Assembly: GCF_000003605.2 (NCBI RefSeq)
Contig: NW_003148771.1
Coordinates: 47,946 to 75,598 of the forward strand
Length of the DNA: 27,653 nucleotides
Direction: 5' to 3'
Source: Saccoglossus kowalevskii
Lineage: Eukaryota; Hemichordata; Enteropneusta; Harrimaniidae
Each line of letters opens with the position of its first letter. Within the stretch, counting starts at the first letter, position 1. Shown here piece by piece: positions 10,000 to 19,028 of this stretch. The translations under genes and the position numbers were made by a program. Below the pieces are notes generated by a model. The model searched no databases. It worked only from the letters and a program-made list of their open reading frames with translations, and had not been told where the DNA came from.

Positions 10000-10410
10000 G
10001 AAATTTATTCGGGGCTCCACTACAAAAAGAACGTTACCCGGCCAAGTAATTTAGGGGCGATAAACGACGACACTTTCTACTGTGTCGCACGGTGTTTTAG
10101 CGGACACATAGCACGCACTTTCTTCTCAGGGGCATCATGGTACCGCCTCGGTTCAACCACTTCACGATGTTATCTAAATAAAACGATTCACACACGGATT
10201 TTGGATGAAAACAGAGTAGTTATATTCTCCATGAACCATCACATCAACGCCATGTTGCCCGAACAGTATTACAGAGAGTGTACATTTCAATCAAAAATGG
10301 TCATGTGATATTGTATACTCAACCCGATAGGCTAATATTTGTAATAGGCGTACATCTAATACATATATGGAGTGGAATATTCCACCACTACCTGGCGACC
10401 CGAAAGGTCT
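10000..10410 (+). mobile_element. Possible LTR fragment followed by a primer-binding-like site
   Basis: A stretch more CpG-rich than its neighbours carries AATAAA at about 10176 and ends ATATTCCACCACTACC directly before TGGCGACCCGAAAGG (about 10394-10408). TGGCGACC-type sequences are common primer-binding sites just inside metazoan 5' LTRs. No internal retroelement coding follows and LTR borders are not confirmed. Confidence 0.3.
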
Positions 10411-10764
10411 ACCTAGGTTAACAAATATTGTAGTTTAATAATGCAATAAAGCACAGGTTTCCATTACAATATTGTTCATCAAACTCATTGTAAGAGAACA
10501 GAAACATTCAATCAGTTTTTCCAAATTTGAGTCATTGTCAATTACATATTCTCCATGTAGTTTTTAGCTTTTTGTGTGAACTATAACAAATGTAAAATAT
10601 CTATCAGACGGTCATCAAACAGAAAAGTGCAATGAACAAATGTATGATGAAGTCGATCATTGTACCAAGCCTGCCCAAGAAATCAGCCATTTTGAATAAA
10701 ATAAGAAAAAGTGTGTCAATAAAATAGTTCCAGGCATGACTGATTTCGGTCTAGGCATGACTGA

Positions 10765-10815
10765 GAAAGTATGGCTAACAGACAGATGGTCAGACAGACG
10801 AACAAATAGACAGTC
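10765..10815. repeat. Degenerate CAGACAGA microsatellite
   Basis: Imperfect CAGACAGA/ACAGATGG repeats between two AT-rich stretches. No coding role seen. Confidence 0.5.
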
Positions 10816-11014
10816 GACTGACCTTAATCTAAAACACAAGTAACGATACTTGCGTTATAATTTGCATTAATTTTGCAATTCTAAATGGCAGCCAAAATAT
10901 AAAATTGTAACAACACCATAACTGCAAATGAAACAAAAAAACAACAACATTTAATGGAATTTGCTAACTGCTGATACAGTAGTGGTACCAATAAAAGCAG
11001 AATTATACAAATAT

Positions 11015-11210
11015 GTGAGAAGCATAAAAGACAACGTAAATTTGCCTTTGATAGTTTCATCCATTGTAATAATCTTGGCCTTATTTGACATCAAAAAAGA
11101 AACATCTAAAGGAGAACTGCTACTACAAAGAAAGCTATTTGTCTCTCTAGGAAATATTTTTTGCGGAGATGCTCGATTTTCTGACTTGATCAGGAAGGGT
11201 GTATGACAAC
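11015..11210 (-). pseudogene. SWIM/HMGXB3-like gene, Cys-block exon remnant
   Basis: The minus strand reads PRETNSFLCSSSSPLD, then VSFLMSNKAKIITMDETIKG. This resembles the family segment C-x2-C...LS.P.L.T.KAKI.TM.G. The first pair of Cys is reduced to one. The plus-strand 81-codon ORF here is the shadow of this reading. Exon limits are not defined. Confidence 0.4.
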
Positions 11211-11399
11211 CTTTTAGAATCCAACCAATAGTTAACCATTCATTTTTATTAAATTATGTTAGGTGGATATATTGATTTTAGTTCTACACAGCCTGCGTAA
11301 CATCTTCCTCTGTGAGTGGGCGACCAATTGATTCATCAGTGTTTTCTTCATCCTGAGTATCACCATTACATAACCTTACATAATCAGTTGTATAAAGTT

Positions 11400-11805
11400 C
11401 ATAAAAAACCACCTTGCCAGTGCTTTATGTGCACATCCCTTTTTCCAGCACTACAATTACACTTCCAAATGCCTTCGTTTTTGTTGAAATATACGATTAT
11501 AAGTTGAAGGCGAGAGTAGTAAGATATGTCCTGGGCATAAGCACAGAAGAACAAAAGTGATTTACTGAGGTCATGAAACAGAGGGTAAACAACAGACCGA
11601 GTCTTATTAGCATCACGAAAAAATTTGGCTGTTTGACATTTGCTCTCTTTCGAAAATAAGGATGATACGTATTGACAAGTAGATTATTTTTTCCTGCAGC
11701 CTTGATACAAGCATCATGTTCATAAAAGAGATGGCAATATTGTGTGTCAAATTCTTCACCTGTGGAAACGTGTGTTCAAGTTCTTTCGAGTTTCTTTAAT
11801 AGAAC
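11400..11805 (-). pseudogene. SWIM/HMGXB3-like gene, exon B' (downstream duplicate) with SWIM finger
   Basis: It has the same acceptor as exon B (exon start 11805) but is missing the segment that encodes the WYGN motif, deleted between two GAAAG-type microhomologies. It then matches exon B and continues past the duplication as KRANVKQPNFF, then after a frame change RDANKTRSVVYPLFHDLSKS, FFCAYAQDISYYSRLQLIIV and IWKCNCSAGKRDVHIKHWQ. C-x-C followed by VH is a SWIM zinc finger (CxC...CxH) with the third ligand lost. The frame stops at about 11400, and a shifted frame (11410-11285: VVFYELYTTDYVRLCNGDTQ, GRPLTEEDVTQAV) probably belongs to the same protein. Confidence 0.5.
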
Positions 11806-12517
11806 CTGCAAAATAAGAATAAGGTTGCCTCAGAATTGATTTTGTTTCATTCAATCAATCAATCAATAAATAAATATAAATTATGTGACAGACATACTGA
11901 ACATTCAATAATAAGAACATCCCAACCCCGTCCCACCATTTCCACCCATAACAAAATTATTTTCAGCAACATATACATTTTTCAAAATACTGTAGTTTTC
12001 AAATATTATAAACATTATGTAAATAGTAGTCATCATGTTAACCTTCTTCGAAAATAAGGATGATACGTATTGACAAGTACATTATTTTTTTCCTGCAGCC
12101 TTGATACAAGCATCATGTTCATAAAAGAGATGGCAATCTTGTGTGTCAACTTCTTCACCTGTGGAAACGTGTGTTCAAGTTCTTTCTCAATATTACCATA
12201 CCACAAGTGGAACACATCATCTTTGGTGTAATCACTCTTGGTAATGGGCAACTTTCTTTTTTTCGAGTTTCTTTAATAGAACCTGCAAAATAAGAATAAG
12301 ATTGCCTCAGAATTTATTTGGTTTCATTCAATCAATAAATAAATATAAATTATGTGACAGACATTCTGAACATTCAATAATAAGAACATCCCAACCCCGT
12401 CCCACCATTTCCACCCATAACAAAATTATTTTCAGCAACATATACATTTTTCAAAATACTGTAGTTCTCAAATATTATAAACATTATGTAAATAGTAGTC
12501 ATCATGTTAACCTTCTT
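11650..12517. repeat. Tandem duplication of about 0.4-0.47 kb covering an exon
   Basis: Unit 1 (11650-12048) and unit 2 (12049-12517) are direct repeats that begin CGAAAATAAGGATGATACGT and end CATGTTAACCTTCTT. They are nearly identical. The main difference is about 75 bases present in unit 2 (about 12186-12261) and absent from unit 1. Both units contain the intron and the exon B acceptor of the minus-strand SWIM-type gene. Confidence 0.9.
12050..12282 (-). pseudogene. SWIM/HMGXB3-like gene, exon B (upstream duplicate)
   Basis: The acceptor CTTATTTTGCAG precedes 12282. From 12251 an open frame reads PITKSDYTKDDVFHLWYGN, then IEKELEHTFPQVKK, ISFMNMMLVSRLQ, VNTYHPYF, ending at the duplication junction near 12049. 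There the exon runs straight into an AAGAAG/GTTAAC donor borrowed from exon A. This copy is the complete one; its partner at 11805 has lost about 75 bases. The M at 12251 is not necessarily a start. Confidence 0.5.
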
Positions 12518-12615
12518 TATTGGTATCATTAAAGTTATGAATATGATCTCCATGATTTTGTCTATAACTAATGTTTATAGAATAGAGATTGAAGACATCT
12601 CTAAACTCATCAATA
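12512..12615 (-). pseudogene. SWIM/HMGXB3-like gene, exon A
   Basis: Bounded by an acceptor (TCACTTTTAG before 12615) and a donor (GAAG/GTTAAC, exon end 12512). It encodes IDEFRDVFNLYSINISYRQN, then HGDHIHNFNDTNKE, with no stop. Joined to the next acceptor at 12282 it continues as GSIKETRKK. The join holds until a run of seven A, where one extra base would restore the long downstream frame. Confidence 0.45.
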
Positions 12616-13480
12616 CTAAAAGTGATTATAATATTCTACACTATACTCAATACAGTTATAAATATTCATAGACATTCAGAGTCAAGGATGACATGGTGAT
12701 GAATTGGGAGATCATTTTAATTTACGTCAGCATTATCTGATGTTCTCACTCACTTTCTTTCCAATTTGAAATATTTCAATTTCACTGCTCTGTACTTTGA
12801 AATAGAACCAGGAAGATGTACACTAAATTTGGAACATTTTGAAAATGTTTGCCAGCACAATGGACAATGCCAATGACGAAGAGCACTTGCACAAAAACAA
12901 AACGCATGCAAAATTAACAAAACTAAGATTAATTAATTTTCAAACATAGGTGCAGAGGGCAGATTAATTTCAAACTTCCTAGATACTTCTTTAATTAATG
13001 AACATATTTGTTTATTAATATCCCACACACGAGAAGCAACAAAGTCAATTTACATAAACGTGTTAAAAATCTCTTAATTATTAGTCTGAAGTGAATAAAC
13101 GTTACACTTGCCTTGAAACTCCAGTCTTGAACCCCAGTCTACACTGTTCAAATGTTTTTTTTCAGTAAATATTTGTCATTTTTTACGAGAGCAATGTTCA
13201 TCGTCATTCCATCAATGTAATTATGTCAGTATATCATCCAGTCTTGTGACAACACTTGGTAAAATTGCATCTACATTTAGGGAAAGAATTATATTAATTA
13301 CTTGCCAAAACTACATTATATGCAATTGCGCTAACTCGGACAGACAATGTAAATGCCAGAGGTGAGAGCTGCGTTTTCACGTGTCTAGTCCCTGTGCACA
13401 TTACATAAAATGTTGTGTAATAACTAATACACGAATTAATTGAAATAGTTTCAGTTATCGATATACTCAATACTCACTGC
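12616..13480. other. No gene recognised
   Basis: AT-rich DNA upstream of exon A of the minus-strand gene. Earlier exons may lie here, but I could not identify any by motif. No repeats of note. Confidence 0.4.
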
Positions 13481-13790
13481 GCACATTTCCAGCGAGATTC
13501 ATTTGCTTTAGTAACGCTATGCCATGACAGCTGCATGACGACACTAATACGATATTTCCCAGAGCTCATTTAGTTTTGGCGTAGTTATGACGCGAATATA
13601 CGCAGGCGCGTGGTTGTACATCAAACAACCAATCAGAAAACAATGCATACGAGACTGATCGCGCTCTATTGAACCGCTCTTTTGTGAACCGGCTGTCTCG
13701 TAGCACGTCTGCAGCCACAGCTCTATGACGGGACGGACACTGTCCAACGAGACGAGATCATTTTGTTGCATGACATTCGCTTAAATGGAT
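13480..13790. promoter_or_regulatory. CpG-richer patch with CCAAT box, possible promoter
   Basis: Within AT-rich surroundings this stretch has many CpG dinucleotides (GACGCGAATATACGCAGGCG, CGTCTC, GACGGGACGGAC) and an AACCAATCAG element at about 13628. It sits about 1 kb upstream of the first visible exon of the minus-strand SWIM-type gene, so it could be its promoter, but direction and start site are not shown. Confidence 0.25.
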
Positions 13791-15024
13791 TAAGGCTTTC
13801 TACTGTGTGTTGACTGTAATTTATATCTTTTGTGATTATTTTGTAGATTAAGCCTGGAAACACCATTACGTTGATTATTTCACAGTAATACCTTTTTTTC
13901 GCCATTCCGAGTTTTAATAGGGTAAGGATACATTTAATAATATGAAGCATTCTCAAAATATCGGACCACAGCCAAATATACCAGCGTTCGGGTATGAAAG
14001 GCATCGTTTTTTAAAAATTACTGCCCGGGAGGCCAGTAATCCACTATTTGAAAAACATTTCTTGCTTGAAACTAATTTCAAGAAAAATATATGAATCATG
14101 GTAAAATGGACATATCATTGCCACATATCACACATTGCATGCAATACTAGTATATTAAAAATAGCTTTGATTCCTGAAAATATCAAACATTCCAGACGAC
14201 GTACCTGCACTTTATGCATTTTCTTAAAAAATATCCTAATTTATTCATGACGTGACAGTTTCTGTGATAATGAATATTCATTAATTTGTGGTTTAATACA
14301 TTCTAAAAAGGGCAATATATTAATTTTGTGGGCAAGAGTTAGAAAGGGGAAGTTAGCAATCCTTAGGGGGTCATTACAAAGAAAGGGACCCATTTTGAGA
14401 GCGACAATGTAGTAACTGTTGGTGTGCATGCAAATAACCCTGATCGTACTACGACAGCTTTGACTGGCTTCCATTGGAGGTGATATCTTGTGTACTGTTA
14501 TTGGGCTGACGTGAGTTCTTTAGTTCCCATATCTCGCAACATGTCGACAACTTGCAGCCTGGCAGCTTCCAGTGGTATACTACTTTCATGTAGGAGGAGG
14601 CCCGATATCGTGCTAAACAAAGCCACAATTTTCTTTGTTATCTTGGTGCATAGATTTCAAGCTGTATTGCATTTCACTAAAAAAAATTCCATGCATTTTT
14701 TACTTCAAAGGCATTTTAACACTGAAGTAAACAGTTGATGATAGCTGATAGCTTTGCAATGCATTGGGTAACAACCACTGTTGTTGCTGTCACCGATAAC
14801 TACATCAATAACTAACTTTTCAGTGTCAAAATACACAAACGTAAAATAAAATAATTAAAAAAAAACTTGAAATTACAGAGAACTCGGCAACGAGAGGTTG
14901 TTTTTAAACACCGCCGAAAAATCAAGAACTGCAATGCCATCTTGGTTATATCACGGGGAAAATCTTCTCTCTCTGGGGTTCTCCACACTTGTCAGGGGGG
15001 AATCTCGTCTCGTCTCTCTATATC
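13791..15024. other. Mostly unassigned DNA
   Basis: Apart from the coding-like fragment at about 14.5-14.65 kb, nothing recognisable. Short ORFs on both strands lack known motifs. Confidence 0.35.
14490..14670 (-). pseudogene. Unrecognised coding-like fragment
   Basis: The minus strand between about 14650 and 14515 has one open frame with protein-like composition: CTKITKKIVALFSTISGLLL, HESSIPLEAARLQVVDMLRD, MGTKELTSAQ, then a stop. The alternating hydrophobic pattern predicts two helices. I do not recognise the family, and splice sites are ambiguous. Confidence 0.25.
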
Positions 15025-15620
15025 TCGTCCCCTTGAGGTACGGAATCGGGAAAGTCACTTATACTTTACAGTCAAATAAGACACACACAACGAAATACGT
15101 TTCAGCTCTCGTCTTAGTCGGTCAATCGAGCACTCTATAAGACACAGCGCCTTGGGGAAAAGTCCCCAAGACTATCGCAAGGCTGACCCAAGACTCTCTT
15201 AGACTGCGTCAACACTCGCCCCAAGGCTCTCCAGGACTGCCCTAGACTTAGACTGCGTCTATCGTGCTCTGCTCCCCAAGACCAACTCAAACTCTCTTTA
15301 TTCATTTTCAAAACTCTATCCAATTACAAAGCAGTAAAAAGACTCTAGGGCGTAACCTTCAATCATAAAGCCAATTACACTAAGCACTGAATACGTCACA
15401 TCTTTTGATTAATCGTTCACTACATTAATAACTATGGATATAAACTGTCAGAATGAGTAGTCTAAATAGCGGTGGTTATCTGGTAATTAGTTCCAAATCA
15501 CTGAGCCAAGTTCCGTCCAAAACTTCAAATAGGCCTGAACGATGACAGACATAACACAGCAATTCGCTAATAATCAACTAATTAAGTCAGTCAACAGATA
15601 CGCAAAATAAATTCATGACA
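15025..15620 (-). mobile_element. Solo LTR, copy 1
   Basis: A 596-bp element about 95% alike to 24276-24876. On the minus strand it starts TGTCATGAATTT and ends GGGGACGA. An AATAAA (within ATGAATAAAGAGAG) lies around the middle, followed by a short-repeat-rich U5-like part (AGTCTTGGG, GCCTTGGGG motifs). These are LTR-like features. No matching 5-bp target duplication is visible at its ends, so it may have formed by recombination or its ends have changed. No protein is encoded. Confidence 0.6.
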
Positions 15621-16039
15621 GTTACCTTAATCGGAAACCCCCTTGCACCAGTAGCGATGTTTCAAAGTATGTTGTATGGCCATGCTCGGCGACCTTTGGT
15701 ACTAAGGCACTCGAATGCCGGACTTTTAGACCAGCGCGGACGTTTCGACCCATGGTTCTCTTGTAAAATAAACGATCTCAGTATTTAAAATTAGCGTTAG
15801 TAATGTTGCCGCAATTAATGAAGCCATACAGAAATATTTCCCAATCAGATCAAGCAAACAGATCAAGTTATGTTGATAGTACTCTTCTTAGTATGTGGGC
15901 CGTTCCAAGGATGCTGATGTTTTGGAGTTCCAAGATGTTAATATCTCCAGGATTTTGCTGGTGTATATTTCCAGACCCGTCTTTATGAGTCATAGTGCCC
16001 GATCACTATTGGCACTGTCCCAGTTGTCATTCCCTACAC

Positions 16040-16465
16040 TTAAATTTCAAGGTCTTTGTACTTGGACAACTTTTCAGCCAGTTTCACAGATGCATTTCTA
16101 TCTATCGTGTCAATGAGGATGCACATTTTATGATTCTTGTCCTTGATAACTATGTCTGGTCTGTTGGCACTTATTTCTTTATCTGTTTTTATTGGCATAT
16201 CCCACAGAACTGTTACTTCCTCACTCTCATTTACTGTATCTGTTTGGTGTTCATACCACTTGCCCCCAGTCTTGGTCTTATAATGTCTGCAGATCATCCA
16301 GTGCACGTATGCAGCTGCCCTGTTGTGTCTTTGAATGTGTTCTGTCTTTGCTAATTCGGGACAGCCAGATAGAATATGATCGATGCTCTCCTCATATCTG
16401 CCACATATTCTGCTCTGGGCGTCTGTGATATATTTGATGATACGGTGATGATATGATAGTTGCAA
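16040..16465 (-). pseudogene. R2-like zinc finger and restriction-like endonuclease
   Basis: The frame contains SRICGRYEESIDHILSGCP (family C-x2-C...H....C; first Cys is Ser), AAAYVHWMICRHY and KWYEHQTDTV. It then has the endonuclease core RPDIVIKD plus CILIDT with the PD...(D/E) arrangement of R2-type restriction-like nucleases. The preceding residues (EEEDIDQHDQSMAVKWW, about 16566-16500) are in another frame, so a shift lies near 16480. After 16040 another shift leads to TVPIVIG and the C-terminal tail. Confidence 0.8.
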
Positions 16466-16859
16466 GGCTCTGGTGTTGTGCTGTAAAAAGTCCTCCTGTT
16501 TCTGCTTTCAGTCCACCACTTCACAGCCATTGATTGGTCGTGTTGGTCAATATCTTCTTCTTCCAATCTCTTTGGATTCTTAGTAGGTAAAGGCGGTCCA
16601 CATCAGATTTTGGGTGGTACATTCTTTCTGTAGTTAGGAGTTTGCGTGTTTTGGTATCTAACTTCTTGATCTAACTTATTTTCGAGTTAATAATGTTAAT
16701 GCTGTAAGTTAAAACTGGTATGGCTAGGATGTTTATAGCGTCAAAGCTGTTGGTAGCTTTGGGTTCACTACTTAAACTCATCCTAATCCGTCTGTAATAT
16801 TCTTTCCTGACTTTTCTTTTATGGAAGAGTATTGTATGCCATCTCCTTCATTAATCGGA

Positions 16860-17345
16860 TTATCTAGGGATTATTCCTAGATACTTGTAGGTTCCTTCCT
16901 GTTCTAGGTATTTGATTGTTGTGTCAGTGTCAATAGTTATGCTGTCGGTTTGGGCCAATCTCCTTTGTTTGAAAATTGCTTTGGCACACTTTTCTAGACC
17001 GAAAATGTTGATGTCATCACTAAAAGTCTCAACTATGTGCAGGAACCCGGTTAGTTGATTGTTGTCTTTGGCAAAGGTTTTGAGATCATCCATGTAAAAT
17101 AGATGGTTAATTTTCCCTTTCTGGAAGTCATATCCGTATGTGCTGTTGTTGAGCATTGAACTGAGGGGAGCAAGGGCATGGCAGAAGAGCAGGGGTGATA
17201 ATGAATCTCTTTGGAATATTCCGCTTGTGATGTTTACTGAACGTGATTCCAGTGACCCTTCAGCATGATACAAATGTAAGGTGGTTTTCCATGTCTTCAT
17301 GCTCTCAGGGATGAACTTTGTGACGGTAGCGCATATTTTGTACAT
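16860..17345 (-). pseudogene. R2-like reverse transcriptase core
   Basis: Open for 161 codons. It contains GIFQRDSLSPLLFC (family: GIFQGDSLSPLLF, Gly to Arg here), the catalytic motif FYMDDLKTFAKD intact, then CAKAIFKQRR and YLEQEGTYKYLGI. The order and spacing are those of RT domains 4-7 of R2-clade elements. The Met at 17345 is internal. RT fingers are lost upstream. Confidence 0.85.
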
Positions 17346-17426
17346 TGCAAGTGTCTTAGTGACCCAGCTGTGGGGCAGGCGATCAAATGTTTTGTTTGTT
17401 TTTTGTTGTCAATCCATGCTGTTGAT

Positions 17427-17446
17427 GATGATTATTATTATTATTA
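17427..17446 (+). repeat. (TTA)n microsatellite
   Basis: GATGATGATTATTATTATTATTAG between the LINE truncation point and the 52-bp minisatellite. Confidence 0.7.
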
Positions 17447-17464
17447 GTGTATTACGCATACTGC

Positions 17465-17970
17465 TGTTCACAGAAATATTTAATATGTAGTCTAATACGT
17501 GATGTCAGCATACAGTTGTTTACAGAAATATTTAACACATAGTTCATTACGTGATGTCGGCATACAGTTGTTCACAGAAATATTTAATACGTAGTATATT
17601 ACGTGATGTCGGTATACTGTTGTTCACAGAAATATTTAATACATAGTCTATTACGTGATGTCGGTATACAGTTGCTCACAGAAATATTTAATACATAGTC
17701 TATTACATGATGTCGGTATACAGTTGTTCACAGAAATATTTAACAAATAGTCTATTACGTGATGTCGGCATACAGTTGTTCACAGAAATATTTAACAAAT
17801 AGTCTATTATGTGATGTCGGTATACAGTTGCTCACAGAAATATTTAATACATAGTCTATTACGTGATATCGGCATACAGTTGTTCACAGAAATATTTAAT
17901 ACATAGGATATTGTGTGATGTCGACATACATTTGTTTACAGAAATATTTAATACATAGTATATTACGTGG
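17465..17970 (+). repeat. Minisatellite, 52-bp unit, about 9.7 copies
   Basis: Head-to-tail units begin TGTTCACAGAAATATTTAAT and end GTATACAGT, starting at 17465 and recurring every 52 bases exactly (17517, 17569, and so on to 17933). Units differ at a few positions (for example TAATACATAG or TAACAAATAG, GTATGT or CGCATA variants). A shorter degenerate unit may precede at about 17446-17464. No unit gain or loss of single bases is seen. The last unit decays after ATTACGTGGTGATC. Confidence 0.97.
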
Positions 17971-18994
17971 TGATCGCGAAAAACTGCGTCGTATGAACTA
18001 TGTTTTAAAGATTTGAAGGAAAATAAATTTAGACTCAACCAACCCAATGTCGATCGATGTGCTTATATAAATGTATGAATATCTCATCGGCTTTAGGTAA
18101 TTCATTGTGGCCCATTGTGCTCTGAGGGGTTCCAACAAGGGAGATAATATTATCCCCGAGTTGTCCAAATAACAGAAGGATTCACGTAGTTATGTAGTGA
18201 TTTTTAAAATATTTGTAATTGTTTGATAATTGTGCCATTTTAATTATTATTGCCTTTTCTGTTGGTGAAGTAAATTACTCAAGAACATGATAATTACATG
18301 TTCCTAAAAGGTACTGTTTTGTATGTAATTGTTACATTTAAAACATCTTGCCAAGGGCTATTGACCCAGTTTCCAATGACAGGATTACGAGTTTTCTCCA
18401 TTCACAAATATACTAATATTTGTATTTTCATATTCCACATTCCCTTCAAATAATACTGCCACATTTATTATATTGGTAGGTTCAAATAATCTATGAATGA
18501 CGGTCAGAAGCTGCAATGATTATGCGTCGTATGGATCAACAAAACAGCACACTGGGCAACTAAAAACTTAATAAAACTAATATAACAGCACATTTCCGGT
18601 CGAATGAAAATGTAATCAACCCACATAAATGTCCAATACACTAGGAATCATACAATTATATGGATTAAATAAATAGAATAATAAACGTAAGTATACGAAG
18701 CAACAAATCGTGAAATGTCAGCTATAGTCGTGTTTTTCGATGATTATCTCACACTTTGTATATATATTTGTATAAATATATGAAACACGACCTGACCTTG
18801 GTGAGAAGAAAATTGTACTGTTGTTCTACTAATTCAAAAATAGGGGAGATACATCGAGAAAACTTCATGAAACGGGGAAGGAGCCATATTCAGATAAATT
18901 GCTCAAGTGCTCAAACTGGCGTGGATATTAATCAAATATATTGATCCTGATTGCCTGACAGGGCTATGAGTATAATATTACCAGATACATAAAA
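17971..18994. other. No gene recognised; region upstream of synthetase copy 2
   Basis: AT-rich, with no recognisable coding. It must contain the upstream part of the intron that ends at the acceptor at 19028. A consensus donor, AAC/GTAAGTAT at about 18688, is a candidate partner, but its exon is not homologous to the candidate of copy 1. Confidence 0.4.
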
Positions 18995-19028
18995 GTGTAT
19001 AATACGTATATCTCACTCTATTTCCCAG

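Larger units (their letters stand above)
8740..12615 (-). pseudogene. SWIM/HMGXB3-like multi-exon gene, probably decayed
   Basis: Reading the minus strand downwards, coding blocks appear in the order known for HMGXB3-like proteins that are abundant in molluscs and fish: an N-terminal block (DEFRDVFNLYSINISYRQN), a block with VFHLWYGNIEKELEHTFPQV, a SWIM-like finger (IWKCNCSAGKRDVHIKH), a second Cys block with MSNKAKIITM, then FEALTDHYYKFSC with VLC, then CDEVNINEFWIKV, and C-terminal helices. Several blocks are bounded by consensus splice sites, and two joins are in phase. Breaks include a frame change after the SWIM block, a missing third zinc ligand (VH where CVH is expected), and a shift in a poly-A run. 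Family assignment is from recalled conserved motifs; the coding nature is better supported than the name. Function unknown; SWIM fingers bind DNA or protein. Confidence 0.5.
15868..17400 (-). mobile_element. R2-like LINE remnant (RT plus restriction-like endonuclease)
   Basis: A single non-LTR polyprotein, broken into frames, reads in order on the minus strand: the RT entry (TFDRLPHSWVTK, about 17385), RT core (17345-16860), thumb and linker (16860-16500: RKEYYRRIRMSL, NILAIPVLTYS, TKTRKLLT, MYHPKSDVDRLYLLR), zinc finger and endonuclease (16465-16040), and the C-terminal tail ISILGTAHILRRVLST ending at a TAA (15870-15868). At least three frameshifts and one in-frame stop (after INSKIS) interrupt it. 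The 5' part is missing; the element begins in the RT and abuts a minisatellite. Confidence 0.85.

Noticed and set aside
10961-11206. Plus-strand 81-codon ORF with hydrophobic segment
   Set aside because: It is the shadow of the minus-strand block with the KAKIITM motif, which fits the order of the surrounding exons.
11850-11875. AATCAATCAATAAATAAA as a polyadenylation cluster
   Set aside because: It lies in the intron of the minus-strand gene and is a simple repeat; no plus-strand gene ends there.
15995-16428. Plus-strand ORFs of 119 and 78 codons
   Set aside because: Antisense shadows of the R2-like endonuclease reading on the minus strand.
17465-17970. CRISPR array
   Set aside because: Units are contiguous with no unique spacers, in a eukaryotic context; it is a minisatellite.
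17859-18047. Minus-strand ORF through the minisatellite
   Set aside because: Its repeated peptide comes from the 52-bp units; no evidence that it is translated.
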